The notes: generated by a model not told the origin, from the letters alone. A stretch of DNA of 9,942 nucleotides from an uncultured Lachnospiraceae bacterium (GCA_947628025.1 CANQYH010000098.1:1-9942), one strand, 5' to 3'. Positions 1-7,228 are shown, numbered from the stretch's first letter. Translations and numbers: made by a program.

Positions 1-748
1 GCTGCCGGTGATCGTGAGCGAGTATGGGATCTGCGACGCCAGCGGCAGCGGCGCCATCGACGAAGCGGAGGCGGACGCATGGGTGCGGGAGATGGACCGC
101 TGCGGCGTCAGCTATGTGGCGTGGAACCTTTCCAATAAAAACGAAACCTCCGCGATTCTGAAAAGCTCCTGCAGCAGGACCGGCGGGTTTTCGGACAGTG
201 ATCTGAGCGATTCGGGGAGATGGCTGAAAAATATGCTGGCGGCCGGCGGGACCTTGGGCGGTACGGCGGAGAAAGCGGGCAGTCCGGCGGGGACCGGAAA
301 TGTGCAGACCGGGGAGAAAGCTTTGGAGACGGAACGCACGCAGGCGGGAGACGGGATGACTGGCGGCGGGAGCGATCCGGCCGGAGCGGGCGCCGCGGTT
401 CCCGGAAATGTACGGCCGGAGGCGGATACCCGGATGATCTCCGAAAACGGCTTATCGATGGCGCTGTCCGTGGTTGGAACATGGGAATCGGGCGGCGAGA
501 CGTACACGCATTATACGATGAAGCTGACGGACACATCCGGCGCGGCGCGGGAACAATGGAGCGTATCGGTTCCATTTGCTTCGGAGTTCCGGCTGACTGA
601 CAGCTGGAACGGCGATTTTGCCGTGAACGGGCGGACTTTGACGGTTTCGTCTAAATCCTATAACGGAACGATACCGGCGGGCGGAACGGTTTCGGATATC
701 GGTTTTATCGTGGCGAGTGCGGGCAGCGAGGCGGTTCCGGCGCAGTGA
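1..748 (+). CDS. GH5 endo-beta-1,4-glucanase, C-terminal part (catalytic tail, linker, CBM2-like domain)
   Basis: The gene begins before the window; it is open in frame from base 2 and stops at TGA 746-748. The first residues read LPVIVSEYG, the GH5 strand carrying the nucleophile Glu (codon 20-22). The following AWNLSNKNETSAI and the segment ending about base 235 match the last strand and helix of subfamily 2-type cellulases. Next comes a flexible Gly/Ala/Thr/Glu-rich linker (about 236-435). A beta-sandwich domain of about 100 residues (about 440-748) follows, with W residues in GTW, EQW and DSWNG and the closing NGTIPAGGTVSDIGF pattern typical of CBM2-like modules. The expected role is secreted cleavage of cellulose, xyloglucan or mixed-linked glucan, with the CBM holding the enzyme on the fibre. 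The secretion signal would lie upstream, out of view. GH5 assignment is firm; the exact CBM family is less so. No convincing intrinsic terminator follows, so read-through into the GH2 operon is possible. Confidence 0.88.
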   Translation, partial: LPVIVSEYGICDASGSGAIDEAEADAWVREMDRCGVSYVAWNLSNKNETSAILKSSCSRTGGFSDSDLSDSGRWLKNMLAAGGTLGGTAEKAGSPAGTGNVQTGEKALETERTQAGDGMTGGGSDPAGAGAAVPGNVRPEADTRMISENGLSMALSVVGTWESGGETYTHYTMKLTDTSGAAREQWSVSVPFASEFRLTDSWNGDFAVNGRTLTVSSKSYNGTIPAGGTVSDIGFIVASAGSEAVPAQ

Positions 749-829
749 AGAAAGCCGGGGAGGCGCGAAAACGGGAGCGGTTACGGCGAAACAGAGACGG
801 TTTCTGCCCAAAAAGAGCGGCCGCGTGGA

Positions 830-857
830 TTGTGCGGGAATGTGGCCCTGGTATAAA
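830..857 (+). promoter_or_regulatory. Probable sigma-A promoter of the GH2-GH43-GH35 operon
   Basis: TTGTGC (830-835) and TATAAA (852-857) are 16 bases apart, and TGG directly before TATAAA gives an extended -10 (TGn). A start near 864 would leave a leader of about 65 nt before the GH2 start at 931. The region is locally more AT-rich than its surroundings. The -35 is two bases off consensus, so the call rests mostly on the extended -10. No operator-like palindrome is obvious beside it, apart from an 8-base GCGGCCGC at 817-824 and a weak 5-bp hairpin (788-804). Confidence 0.45.
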
Positions 858-930
858 TTAAGAAGAGAAACGCCGGCGACGCCTGCACCGTTTGGCGAGC
901 GGCATAAAAAGAATGCGGAGGATAAAGCAG

Positions 931-3909
931 ATGAAGATATCTTTGGGCGGAACATGGAGTGCGGAGATCGGGGACGGTACGGTTTACGCCGTGACGCTTC
1001 CGGGAACGCTGGATGAGAACGGGATCGGCCATGAAGACCATGGAACAGGCCGGTTTACGAGGCGGCACACCTGGGAGGGCGAGGCGCGGTTTTCCCGAAA
1101 ACTGGACGGCGGTCTCTGGCAGACGGTCCAAAAAGAGATGACAGAGGGAAAACGGGTTTTCCTGGATGTAGAACGCGCGCGCGTGCTGCGTCTTCTGGCG
1201 GACGGGCGGGAGATCGAGGATTTCACAGAGCCGTCCATCAGCACCCGGCACATTTTTGAAGTGACGGATCTTCTGCGGGAGGGGAGCGAGCTGACCCTGC
1301 TCTCGGACAACCGATATCCGGGACTGCCGCGGGAGGCGATCGTTTACGCGTCCGCGGCCACGGACGAGACGCAGACCAACTGGAACGGGATCCTGGGAGA
1401 ATTCTGCCTGCGGACGGAGCGGCATGTGTTTGCGGACCGGATCCGCGTGTATCCGCAGGGGGACCGGCTGACGGTGAAGCTGGAGATCTGCGCCACCCGG
1501 CCTTACCGCGGGACGGTGCGGATCGATTGTACCGCGCTGCGGGAAAGAGCGGAAGCGGAGGTAAGTGTAAGAGAGCCGGAAGTGGATCGTCCTGCGGATG
1601 GATACTGTGACAGAGAGCCCGGACAGGAAGAGGCGCGGCAGCGGGAGACGGACTTGCCCGCGGACGAATGGTGCGGTGAAGAACACGGACAGGAAGCGAT
1701 GTGCTGTCGGGAGGCAGCCCATTCTGCGGACGAACGCTGCTGGCACGGTCCTGTCTCTCACCGCTCGTTCAGGCAGGAGCTGGTCTTCCGGGATCTGCCT
1801 CTGCGGGCGAGGACGGAGCGCTGGGATCTGGGAGAGGGCAGTCTCTATAAACTGACGGTTTCTCTGACGGACGGCGAGGCGAAGACCGTGACCTTTGGTT
1901 TGAGAGAGTTCGGTGTTGATGATAGCGGGCGTCTGACGATCAACGGGCGGCGGTTCTTCCTGCGGGGCGAGGCCAACTGCGCGGTGTTTCCGGAGACGGG
2001 CTATCCTCCGATGACGGCGGACGAATGGCTGGATATCCTGGCGAAGTACCGTTCCTACGGAGTCAACTGTATGCGGTTTCATTCCCATTGTCCGCCGGAG
2101 GCCGCGTTTGAGGCGGCGGACCGGATCGGGATGCTGATGCAGCCGGAGCTGTCTCATTGGGACCCGAAACACGCCTTTGAATCGGAAGAGAGTTTCCGCT
2201 ATTACCGGACGGAGCTGGCGCAGATATTGGATATGCTGGCCAACCACCCGTCTTTTGTGATGATGACGTTTGGGAATGAATTGTGTTCGGGCGAGCTCGG
2301 ACAGGAGCGGGCGCTGCAGCTGCTAAAGCTGGCGCATGAGACGGACCCGACCCGCCTTTTCGCAGTCGCGTCCAACTGGGAATACGGCCAGAAGCGCTGG
2401 GACGCGGAGAATGATTTTTATACCTCCAGCAATTTCCATCAGTGGAACCTGCGGGGAGCGTTTGCCGGAATGGGCGGCTATATCAATCACAGCTACCCCT
2501 GCGTGGCGACGGATTATGAGGAAGAAATGGCGCGGCTGCGGCAGGAATACGCGGGGCCGGTCTACAGCTTCGAGGTAGGACAGTTTGAGATCCTGCCCGA
2601 TTTTAGGGAGCTGGAAGCGTTCCACGGGGTCACCGAGCCGGCGAATCTCCTGAAAGTCCGGGAACGGATGGAGGAGAAAGGGCTGGACGGCGTCTGGGAA
2701 AAGTATGTGGAGGCCACGGGAGAGCTGTCGCTGCTGGGCTACCGGGAGGAAGCGGAGGCGGCGATGCGGACCGGTTCCATGTCGGGGATCTCCCTGCTGG
2801 GGATCCAGGATTTTCCGGGGCAGGGGACCGCGCTGGTGGGGATGATGGACTCCCATCTGCAGCCGAAGCCCTATGATTTCGCCCGGCCGGAGCGGTTTCG
2901 GAGCTTTTTTGCGGACCAGCTGCCGCTTGTGCTGCTGCCGAAGTATACCTGGGAGAGCGGCGAGACGCTGCGTGCCCAGGTGCGGATGGCAAACTACGGG
3001 CGGGAAACGATAGAGGACGAAGTGCATTATGTGCTGACGCAAATGGACGGAGACGCAGGGGACGGCGCGGTGGCCTGTACCGGGGAAAATACGGAGCATC
3101 CGGTTATGCTGCAGGCCGGAACGAGCGACAGGGATGCCTGTGCGGATCGGCAGTCAGCCGTCCGGAAAAAGGTTCTGGTCCGCGGCAGGCTGCCCCGGGT
3201 GAGCTGCCCGCCGGGGAAGCTCACGGACGCGGGCGCGATCGAGATCGGCCTGGGCCGCCTGTCATGGAAAGAACCGGTCCGTCTGGATCTGGCGGTCAAG
3301 ATCGGCGGGACGGCCAATCATTATCCGCTCTGGGTCTATCCGCCTGTGAAGCCGGTATGTCCCGACGGGGTCTATGAGGCGCGGTACCTGGACGAAAGAG
3401 CAAAAGAGGTGCTGGCGGCGGGCGGCAAGGTATATCTGTCTCCGCCCTCGTCGAAGGAGGCGCTGCCGGAATCGATCCAGGCCCAGTTTACGACGGATTT
3501 TTGGTCCGTGGGCACGTTCTCCGGGCAGGAAGGCGGCATGGGACAATGGATCGACAGCGGGCACCCGCTGTTTTGGCATTTCCCGACGGAATTTCATACC
3601 GACTGGCAGTGGTGGCCCATGGCGAACCGGCGGGCGGCGATCCTGCCGGAGCGGTACGAGGCCATCGTGACGGAGCTGGACAGCTATGCGTATCTGCGTC
3701 CCATGGCTCAGATGCTGGAGTGCCGCTGCGGGAACGGGAAATTATTGTTTTCCTCCATGGGACTTCAGGACCTGCAGCAGTATCCGGAGGCGCGGGCGCT
3801 TCTGGACGCGGTCTACCGTTATATGGCTACGGAAGAATTCGCGCCCAAGCAGGAGATCGAAGAGGCGCTTTGGGAGCGGCTGGTGCGGCCCGTGCAGACT
3901 GGAGCGTAA
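931..3909 (+). CDS. GH2-type glycoside hydrolase (beta-galactosidase / beta-glucuronidase superfamily), cytoplasmic
   Basis: 992 residues from ATG 931. GGAGG (917-921) lies 9 bases before it, and MKISLGGTW is the usual start of the sugar-binding domain. Upstream in-frame TTG 892 and ATG 913 lack such a site. Order: jelly-roll domain (about 1-190), Ig-like domain (about 190-325) with a repeat-bearing insertion (218-273), TIM barrel (about 330-670), further Ig-like domain (about 670-800) and a C-terminal alpha/beta domain (about 800-985). In the barrel, MRFHSHCPP (381 on), QPELS (E406), the acid/base in FGNE (E450) and the probable nucleophile in YSFE (E548) are visible. QDFPGQGTALVG is typical of a GH2 subgroup often labelled beta-galactosidase. 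No signal peptide or membrane segment is seen. It probably removes a terminal beta-linked sugar from imported oligosaccharides; which sugar cannot be read. It is first in an operon with GH43 and GH35. The C-terminal region resembles the amidotransferase-like domains found on some glycosidases, but this is uncertain. Confidence 0.85.
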   Translation: MKISLGGTWSAEIGDGTVYAVTLPGTLDENGIGHEDHGTGRFTRRHTWEGEARFSRKLDGGLWQTVQKEMTEGKRVFLDVERARVLRLLADGREIEDFTEPSISTRHIFEVTDLLREGSELTLLSDNRYPGLPREAIVYASAATDETQTNWNGILGEFCLRTERHVFADRIRVYPQGDRLTVKLEICATRPYRGTVRIDCTALRERAEAEVSVREPEVDRPADGYCDREPGQEEARQRETDLPADEWCGEEHGQEAMCCREAAHSADERCWHGPVSHRSFRQELVFRDLPLRARTERWDLGEGSLYKLTVSLTDGEAKTVTFGLREFGVDDSGRLTINGRRFFLRGEANCAVFPETGYPPMTADEWLDILAKYRSYGVNCMRFHSHCPPEAAFEAADRIGMLMQPELSHWDPKHAFESEESFRYYRTELAQILDMLANHPSFVMMTFGNELCSGELGQERALQLLKLAHETDPTRLFAVASNWEYGQKRWDAENDFYTSSNFHQWNLRGAFAGMGGYINHSYPCVATDYEEEMARLRQEYAGPVYSFEVGQFEILPDFRELEAFHGVTEPANLLKVRERMEEKGLDGVWEKYVEATGELSLLGYREEAEAAMRTGSMSGISLLGIQDFPGQGTALVGMMDSHLQPKPYDFARPERFRSFFADQLPLVLLPKYTWESGETLRAQVRMANYGRETIEDEVHYVLTQMDGDAGDGAVACTGENTEHPVMLQAGTSDRDACADRQSAVRKKVLVRGRLPRVSCPPGKLTDAGAIEIGLGRLSWKEPVRLDLAVKIGGTANHYPLWVYPPVKPVCPDGVYEARYLDERAKEVLAAGGKVYLSPPSSKEALPESIQAQFTTDFWSVGTFSGQEGGMGQWIDSGHPLFWHFPTEFHTDWQWWPMANRRAAILPERYEAIVTELDSYAYLRPMAQMLECRCGNGKLLFSSMGLQDLQQYPEARALLDAVYRYMATEEFAPKQEIEEALWERLVRPVQTGA
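1582..1749 (+). repeat. In-frame tandem repeat of 66 bp inside the GH2 gene
   Basis: Two full 22-codon units (1582-1647 and 1648-1713) and a decayed partial third (1714-1749) lie head to tail. Units 1 and 2 share 11 of 22 residues, following the pattern D-x-P-A-D-x-x-C-x-x-E-x-G-Q-E, and both end in R-E. The third keeps A-D-E-x-C. The stretch is acidic and Cys-containing and falls between two strands of the second beta-sandwich domain, probably as a surface loop. The reading frame is maintained and no stop is introduced. It looks like an old slippage or unequal-crossover expansion that has diverged. Confidence 0.7.
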
Positions 3910-3930
3910 CGCCGCGCCGGTGCGGATGTA

Positions 3931-3997
3931 TTATGAAAAACAGTCTGCGTATGCCGGAGCGGATGATATTTATGGAAAACAGTATACACATGCCGGA
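3931..3997 (+). repeat. 39-bp-period tandem duplication in the GH2-GH43 spacer
   Basis: Bases 3931-3958 and 3970-3997 align without gaps over 28 positions with 5 differences; shared blocks include AAAACAGT and ATGCCGGA. The second copy ends only a few bases before the GH43 ribosome binding site. Each copy contains an ATG in one frame (3933 and 3972), so that frame reads M-K-N-S-L-R-M-P then M-E-N-S-I-H-M-P, a 13-residue repeat, before stopping at 4083-4085 inside the GH43 gene. This may be a duplicated translation-start region or a decayed small coding sequence; which of these cannot be decided from the sequence. Confidence 0.6.
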
Positions 3998-4015
3998 TGG
4001 AAAGGAGCAGCGGAC

Positions 4016-4921
4016 ATGGCAGGATATTTGTTTGTGCATTTTACCGGTGACCATGCGGACGGGGAGCAGATCTGTTTTTCCCTGAGCCGGGACGGTCTGC
4101 ACTGGGAGGATCTGAACGGCGGACAGCCGGTTTTGCGGTCCGGGATCGGAGAAAAGGGCGTCAGAGATCCGTTCCTGATCCGGGACCCGAAAAAAGGGAC
4201 CTATTATCTGATCGCCACCGATCTGTGCATCGGAGCCGGGAAAGGCTGGGATACCGCCCAATACCGCGGCAGCCGGGACATCATTGTCTGGGCCTCGGAG
4301 GATCTGGTTCATTTCCGCGGGCCCTGGAACGTCACCGTGGGTGTGGAAGACGCGGGCTGCGTGTGGGCCCCGGAGGCGGTGTACGACCGGGAAACGGAAC
4401 GGTTTTTCGTATTTTGGGCCTCGATGGTCCGGCGCAGGGACGACGCGGCGCCGAAGCAGCGGATCTTCGCGGCGTATACGGAGGATTTCTGCAGCTTTTC
4501 GGACCCGTTTATTTATATGGAAGCGGAGAACCATCTGATCGACATGACCATCGTGGAGGAAGACGGCTGGTATTACCGGTTCATGAAAGACGAGACGACG
4601 AAGACGATCCGCCTGGACCGGTCCCGCTGTCTGGCCGGGCGGGACTATGAGAACCGCTATTCGGAGGTGCTGGCGGGCCTTTACGGCGTCGAGGGACCGG
4701 AATGTTACCGTCTGGACGACGGGAGATGGTGCCTGATCGTGGATCAGTTCGCGGCGCAGAAAGGCTATCTGCCCATTGTGTGCGGCAGCCTGGAAAAAGG
4801 AGATTTCCGGATCCTGGCGCCGGAGGAATACGATATGGGGGTTTCCAGGAAGCGGCACGGCGGCGTCGTGAGGCTGACGGATGCGGAATATGAGCGGCTG
4901 CGGGCCTGCGATTGGCGGTAA
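4016..4921 (+). CDS. GH43-type glycoside hydrolase (arabinofuranosidase / xylosidase-like), cytoplasmic
   Basis: 301 residues. ATG 4016 is preceded by AAAGGAGC (AGGAG 4003-4007) with an 8-base gap. The frame is open further upstream, but that part is the other frame of the GH2 gene. The five-bladed beta-propeller signature is clear: KGVRDPFLIRDP supplies the likely base Asp (D51), YYLIATDL follows, WAPEAVYD (117-124) is the conserved blade motif, LIDMTIVEEDGWYYRF holds the pKa-modulating Asp (D176), and GVEGPE holds the likely acid Glu (E226). The family is inverting and usually releases alpha-L-arabinofuranose, beta-D-xylose or related sugars from side chains. The protein is short for GH43, a bare propeller with no CBM or extra sandwich domain, and has no signal peptide. 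It lies 106 bases after the GH2 gene and 38 before the GH35 gene, so all three are probably co-transcribed. Subfamily and substrate are not assigned. Confidence 0.85.
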   Translation: MAGYLFVHFTGDHADGEQICFSLSRDGLHWEDLNGGQPVLRSGIGEKGVRDPFLIRDPKKGTYYLIATDLCIGAGKGWDTAQYRGSRDIIVWASEDLVHFRGPWNVTVGVEDAGCVWAPEAVYDRETERFFVFWASMVRRRDDAAPKQRIFAAYTEDFCSFSDPFIYMEAENHLIDMTIVEEDGWYYRFMKDETTKTIRLDRSRCLAGRDYENRYSEVLAGLYGVEGPECYRLDDGRWCLIVDQFAAQKGYLPIVCGSLEKGDFRILAPEEYDMGVSRKRHGGVVRLTDAEYERLRACDWR

Positions 4922-4959
4922 AAAGCGCGGCCGGACCGGAAAGAGAGGACAGAGAATAC

Positions 4960-7116
4960 ATGAGCGATACATTTCAGGAATATCGGAAGTCGGAGATCCT
5001 GCGGGGTCATCTGAAACTGGGCGGCGGCAGTCCCCGGGGCGGGCGCATCGAGGTGAACAGCCTGTACCTGGAGCGGGACGGGCGGCCGTGGATCGGCGTG
5101 ATGGGAGAATTCCATTTTTCCAGATACGACAGGGAGAAATGGTACGAGGAGCTGTGCAAGATGCGGGCCGGAGGGATCACCATCGTCTCTACTTACCTGT
5201 TCTGGATCTATCACGAGGAGACGGAGGGAGAATTTGATTTTTCAGGGCGGCAGGATATCCGCGCGTTTATCCTGGAGGCACAGAGGGCAGGTCTGGAAGC
5301 GGTGATCCGCGTCGGCCCATGGGCCCATGGCGAGTGCCGCAACGGCGGCCTGCCGGACTGGATCCTGCAAAAACCCTATCCGGTGCGGCAGGACCATCCG
5401 GATTACCTGGAAAAAGTGCGGATCTGGTACCGGAAGATCGGCGAGCAGGTGAAAGGACTGTTTTACGGGGACGGAGGCAATATCATCGGGGTTCAGCTGG
5501 AAAATGAACTGGTGGACCAGCCGGAGCATCTGCGGACCTTGAAAAAGATCGCGCAGGAGGAGGGGCTGATTGCGCCGCTTTATACGGTCACGGGCTGGAA
5601 CAGCCGCTATGGGGCGAAGATCCCGGAGGACGAGGTGCTGCCGGTGTTCGGCGGCTATCCAGAAGCTCCGTGGGCGAACCATCTGGATCCGCTGCCGCCC
5701 AGTCCCCGCTACGTTTTTGACCGGAACCGGAACGATTCGGCCATCGGCGTCGATGTGATGAAAGATACGGATAAGGACGGCTGGCGTCTGCCTTACGAGC
5801 GGTACCCGTTCGCGACCTGCGAGCTGGGCGGCGGTATGCAGGCGACCCACCACCGTCGGCCCATTGTTTCCGGCATGGATATCTACGCGCTGGCCCTGGT
5901 GAGCCTGGGCAGCGGCAACAATCTGCCCGGCTACTATATGTACCATGGCGGCACCAATCAGATCGGCCGTTATTCCACACTGCAGGAATCGAAAAAGACC
6001 GGCTATCCCAACGATTATACGATCCTGTCCTACGATTTCCAGGCGCCGCTCTCGGAGTACGGGGAGGTCCGGGAATCGTACCGGCTCTTAAACCTGCTCC
6101 ATTTGTTCCTCGAAGATTTCGGCGCGCTGCTGGCCCCGATGGAACTGACGGAGTGCCGCAGGAAAGCGCTGCCGGAAGATACGAAGACGCTGCGCTGCGC
6201 CGCGCGTACCGACGGGGAGAAGGGATTCGTTTTCGTGAACCATTACAGCCGCCTGCAGGAGCTGGAACCGGCGGAGGCGGAATTTGAGATCTGCGGCGTC
6301 TGTTTCCCGGCAATCGCGGTGGATGGAGAGATCGGATTCTTCCTGCCGTTTCGGATGCCGCTGGGGGATACGGAGCTGGAGTGCGCCACGGCTCAGCCTA
6401 TCTGCCGCAGCGGAAACACATATTTCTTCGCGGCGGTGCCGGGCATCGCGCCGGAATACCGGTTCGCGGACGGAGAGACCGTGCGCGCGGCGGCCTGGGA
6501 AACAGAGAGAAAATCGGGCGGAGCGGAGGGAAAGATTGCTACGAAGCTGCAGCCGGGAGACGGCACAGGATCAGGCAAAGTAAGCCCCGGCCGGTGCGGA
6601 TTCACGAAAAGCGGCGTCCGCATCGTCACGCTTTCCTGGGAAGAAGCCCTGTACCTGCGGCGTCTGGACGGCGAGGTCGTGCTGGGGGACCGCTGCGACC
6701 TGTACCGGACGGACGGCGAGATCCGCTGTGTGCAGGAGGGCAGTTTTTCTTACCGGCGGTGGACCGGCGAGGGCTGGGAAGACTGCGCTGTGGAGAGACC
6801 GTTCTCCCAGGCGGAGCTGCGGATGGAGGAGATGCCAAAAGCGCCTTGCATCCGGGAGTTTGCAGATTATGAGGAAGAGCTGCAGCTGGGCGGAGCGCGC
6901 AAATTGACCTGGAAGAAGCTGACGGTCAGCGGTCCGCAGGGGTTCGTGGAGATCCCCGATGCCTGCGACACGGCCCAGATCTATGTGGACGGGCGGCTGG
7001 CGGCAGATCAGTATTATTACGGAAAGCCCTGGCGGATCCCGGCGAAGCTGCTTTACGGGAAAGAGTGCTGGCTGGTATATTCGGAGATGAAAGACGATTT
7101 TTACCGGGAGTTCTGA
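4960..7116 (+). CDS. GH35-type beta-galactosidase, cytoplasmic
   Basis: 718 residues from ATG 4960, with AGAGG (4944-4948) 11 bases upstream, a slightly long spacing. The in-frame TTG at 4912 overlaps the end of GH43 and has no site of its own. The N-terminal TIM barrel (about 30-375) shows the GH35 landmarks: GEFHFSRYDREKWYEEL; VGPWAHGECRNGGLPDWI (118-135), the family's GGLP.W motif; GVQLENE with the acid/base E183; CELGGG with the probable nucleophile E288; and MYHGGTN (327-333). Beta-rich domains follow, ending in a galactose-binding-like jelly roll (about 660-715). No signal peptide is present. GH35 enzymes retain configuration and remove terminal beta-galactose. The usual nucleophile motif of the animal and plant enzymes is replaced by ELGGGMQ, marking a separate bacterial branch, so other terminal sugars are possible. 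A low-complexity G/K/T/E-rich loop sits at 514-547. It is the last gene of the operon, with its terminator 32 bases downstream. Confidence 0.87.
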   Translation: MSDTFQEYRKSEILRGHLKLGGGSPRGGRIEVNSLYLERDGRPWIGVMGEFHFSRYDREKWYEELCKMRAGGITIVSTYLFWIYHEETEGEFDFSGRQDIRAFILEAQRAGLEAVIRVGPWAHGECRNGGLPDWILQKPYPVRQDHPDYLEKVRIWYRKIGEQVKGLFYGDGGNIIGVQLENELVDQPEHLRTLKKIAQEEGLIAPLYTVTGWNSRYGAKIPEDEVLPVFGGYPEAPWANHLDPLPPSPRYVFDRNRNDSAIGVDVMKDTDKDGWRLPYERYPFATCELGGGMQATHHRRPIVSGMDIYALALVSLGSGNNLPGYYMYHGGTNQIGRYSTLQESKKTGYPNDYTILSYDFQAPLSEYGEVRESYRLLNLLHLFLEDFGALLAPMELTECRRKALPEDTKTLRCAARTDGEKGFVFVNHYSRLQELEPAEAEFEICGVCFPAIAVDGEIGFFLPFRMPLGDTELECATAQPICRSGNTYFFAAVPGIAPEYRFADGETVRAAAWETERKSGGAEGKIATKLQPGDGTGSGKVSPGRCGFTKSGVRIVTLSWEEALYLRRLDGEVVLGDRCDLYRTDGEIRCVQEGSFSYRRWTGEGWEDCAVERPFSQAELRMEEMPKAPCIREFADYEEELQLGGARKLTWKKLTVSGPQGFVEIPDACDTAQIYVDGRLAADQYYYGKPWRIPAKLLYGKECWLVYSEMKDDFYREF

Positions 7117-7148
7117 AAATGCGGCGCGAAAATCTGTAAAATGGAGAG

Positions 7149-7194
7149 ACAGGCGCGGGGATGTGCTTATATGCGCATCTCCGTACCTGTTTTT
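7149..7194 (+). terminator. Intrinsic terminator of the glycoside hydrolase operon
   Basis: The 5' arm 7149-7166 pairs with 7173-7190 over 18 positions: 14 Watson-Crick pairs, three G-U wobbles and one C-A mismatch. The loop is TTATAT (7167-7172). A run of five T (7190-7194) follows directly. The structure begins 32 bases after the GH35 stop, as expected for the operon end. The stem could extend by a few A-U and G-U pairs into the T run. Confidence 0.85.
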
Positions 7195-7228
7195 CGGTTG
7201 CCGGCACGGCCGCATCTCCGCATCTGTC
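7174..7228 (+). repeat. Duplicated 3' arm of the terminator
   Basis: CGCATCTCCG occurs at 7174-7183 and again at 7211-7220, and the similarity extends into the next 10 bases. As a result, the terminator's 5' arm (7148-7165) can also pair with 7211-7228 over 18 positions, with 14 Watson-Crick pairs, three wobbles and one mismatch, the same quality as the terminator stem. No T run follows the second copy, so pairing there would not make an intrinsic terminator. Confidence 0.55.

Noticed and set aside
788..804. GAAAC / GTTTC hairpin after the GH5 gene as a terminator
   Set aside because: Only five base pairs and no following T run; not enough to end transcription.
781..2247. 488-codon open frame on the minus strand opposite the start of the GH2 gene
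   Set aside because: Arg/Pro/His-rich, no family resemblance, no ribosome binding site, and lies opposite a clear GH2 coding sequence; a by-product of GC-rich codon use.
2323..3099. 258-codon open frame on the minus strand within GH2
   Set aside because: Opposite the catalytic barrel of GH2; composition typical of an antisense frame and no motif.
3686..4015. N-terminal extension of the GH43 protein in the same frame
   Set aside because: It overlaps the GH2 gene in another frame, is Arg/Trp/Cys-rich nonsense, and ATG 4016 has a good ribosome binding site and begins the domain.
4912..4959. Earlier start (TTG) for the GH35 protein
   Set aside because: It overlaps the end of GH43 and lacks a ribosome binding site; ATG 4960 has one.
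3827..4972. 381-codon open frame on the minus strand opposite GH43
   Set aside because: Shadow of the GH43 gene, whose catalytic motifs are unmistakable on the + strand; no start signal or recognisable domain.
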